Shown: positions 13,388 to 14,245 of the stretch, piece after piece
How positions within the stretch are numbered: position 1 is the first letter of the stretch
How the letters are laid out: each line of letters starts with the position of its first letter
DNA from: DASZBR01 sp033763845
Lineage (GTDB): Bacteria > Pseudomonadota > Gammaproteobacteria > DASZBR01
Assembly: GCA_033763845.1 (NCBI GenBank)
Contig: JANRJR010000009.1
Coordinates: 1 to 14,245, forward strand
DNA length: 14,245 bases
Reading direction: 5' to 3'
Program-made: the position numbers and the translations under genes
The notes under the pieces: generated by a model
Seen by the model: only the letters and a program-made list of their open reading frames with translations
Told to the model about the DNA's origin: nothing
Databases searched by the model: none

Positions 13388-14245
13388 ATGATAGAAAAAA
13401 TCGAAAACCTTAATGATCTTAAACGTCGCCTTGAATCCTCATATGAAACCTATAGCCAACATGGTAACTCTGACACGTTAAGTTCCTGGAAAAACTATCT
13501 CGATCAAAACCCTGACCAAATCGACTTTTGCGTAAACGTTTTGCTGAATAAAGAAAAAGAAAAGCAGCTTGCTGTTTTAGGAAAACGCGAAATGCATCGC
13601 AGCAACTCCGAGCCGTTCTTAAGAGATACCTCCAGAAATCTTACTGCTGAAATTTTATTACACCTTATTAGCAATGTAGAAGACAAAGAATATTTTGAAG
13701 CTCGAAAAAGACACGCTGAAGCTATCCAAAAAGAACTCGAAGAATTAGGCCTGCTTAACGAACATTTAAGCGATAATGAATTGGCAGATCCTGAAAACGT
13801 TCAAGATGAAGGAGTTCGTAAGAACGTTAAAAAATTCAATGAATTCGTGGCAAAGTTACCGCACCCTATCCTGCAATCCAAACGTTTGCCAATTCTATTG
13901 CGACATCTTTCAAGAATTGATCTCACCAATATTAATTGGGTAGACAAAATTTTTGTTCTTATAAGCATGTCAAACATAAGAAACTACTCAGAACAAGAAA
14001 AAACACTTCAAGAAAATAAACGCCTCGTAGAAAGATTTTTACAGCCTAACAAAATCAGCGAAAAACGCATCAAAGATAATCTTATGTTTCTGGTTGAGTA
14101 TCAAAAATTAAAAACACGCTATCCTAAAAACGATAAAGCTGAAAAACGCTTCGCGCGATTCTTTTTGTGGCACTGCAAAAAAGAAGACCTTGATCCTAAA
14201 GCAGCAGCTGAACGCTATCATTCTTTTTTACATCAACATGGCTTA
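13388..14245 (+). CDS. Uncharacterised charged helical protein, truncated by the window edge
   Basis: An open frame of 286 codons without a stop runs from ATG 13388 to the last base, so the protein is N-terminally complete and C-terminally cut. The start is supported by GAGG at 7 nt. I do not recognise the family. The sequence has no signal peptide and no membrane segment, is rich in Lys, Glu, Asn and Leu, and is mostly predicted helix. Residues about 98-130 have a coiled-coil look (EARKRHAEAIQKELEELGLL). A hydrophobic patch lies at 184-194 (WVDKIFVLISM). The last part ends in AAAERYHSFLHQHGL. It follows murA on the same strand after 87 bp. The long composition-biased helices resemble secreted effectors of intracellular gammaproteobacteria, but that is only a general likeness. 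Confidence 0.7.
   Translation, partial: MIEKIENLNDLKRRLESSYETYSQHGNSDTLSSWKNYLDQNPDQIDFCVNVLLNKEKEKQLAVLGKREMHRSNSEPFLRDTSRNLTAEILLHLISNVEDKEYFEARKRHAEAIQKELEELGLLNEHLSDNELADPENVQDEGVRKNVKKFNEFVAKLPHPILQSKRLPILLRHLSRIDLTNINWVDKIFVLISMSNIRNYSEQEKTLQENKRLVERFLQPNKISEKRIKDNLMFLVEYQKLKTRYPKNDKAEKRFARFFLWHCKKEDLDPKAAAERYHSFLHQHGL

Overview
The window looks like chromosome of a moderately AT-rich gammaproteobacterium. The initiator tRNA-rimP-nusA-infB-rbfA order is the classical gammaproteobacterial metY/nusA operon. MsbA, MetN/I/Q and MurA all resemble their E. coli counterparts closely, in length and in motifs recalled from memory. Two long proteins of unknown type, one ending in a deaminase-like domain, fit a host-associated lineage such as the Legionellales (Legionella/Coxiella/Berkiella relatives). 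That placement is an inference; no species marker is visible.

Layout. Positions 2-6577 (minus strand, read right to left) hold a tightly packed translation operon: rimP overlaps nusA by 4 nt, then come infB, rbfA and finally msbA, the lipid A flippase, where truB would often be found. An initiator tRNA gene (6636-6712) precedes rimP. It has its own sigma70-like promoter, and a strong intrinsic terminator separates it from rimP, so rimP-nusA-infB expression probably depends on read-through. Positions 6782-9400 (minus) hold an 872-residue protein with a TPR-like N-terminus, a long helical middle and a C-terminal HSE...CxxC pattern of the zinc-dependent nucleic-acid deaminase superfamily. Positions 9467-11954 (minus) hold metN-metI-metQ, a complete methionine ABC importer. 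An 86-bp divergent promoter region follows, then murA (12041-13300, plus), the first committed enzyme of peptidoglycan synthesis. From 13388 a further charged, helical protein of unknown function reads on the plus strand off the right edge.

How they work together. rimP (30S maturation), nusA (elongation/antitermination), infB (initiation), rbfA (30S maturation) and the initiator tRNA form one gene-expression unit. msbA and murA serve the envelope and metNIQ takes up methionine. The 872-residue protein sits between two housekeeping units and has no metabolic link to either. With its domain makeup and no evident immunity gene beside it, it is the best candidate here for something new, probably a host-directed effector.

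No gene-free stretch exceeds 300 bases. No insertion sequence, integrase, CRISPR array, rRNA or origin was seen.
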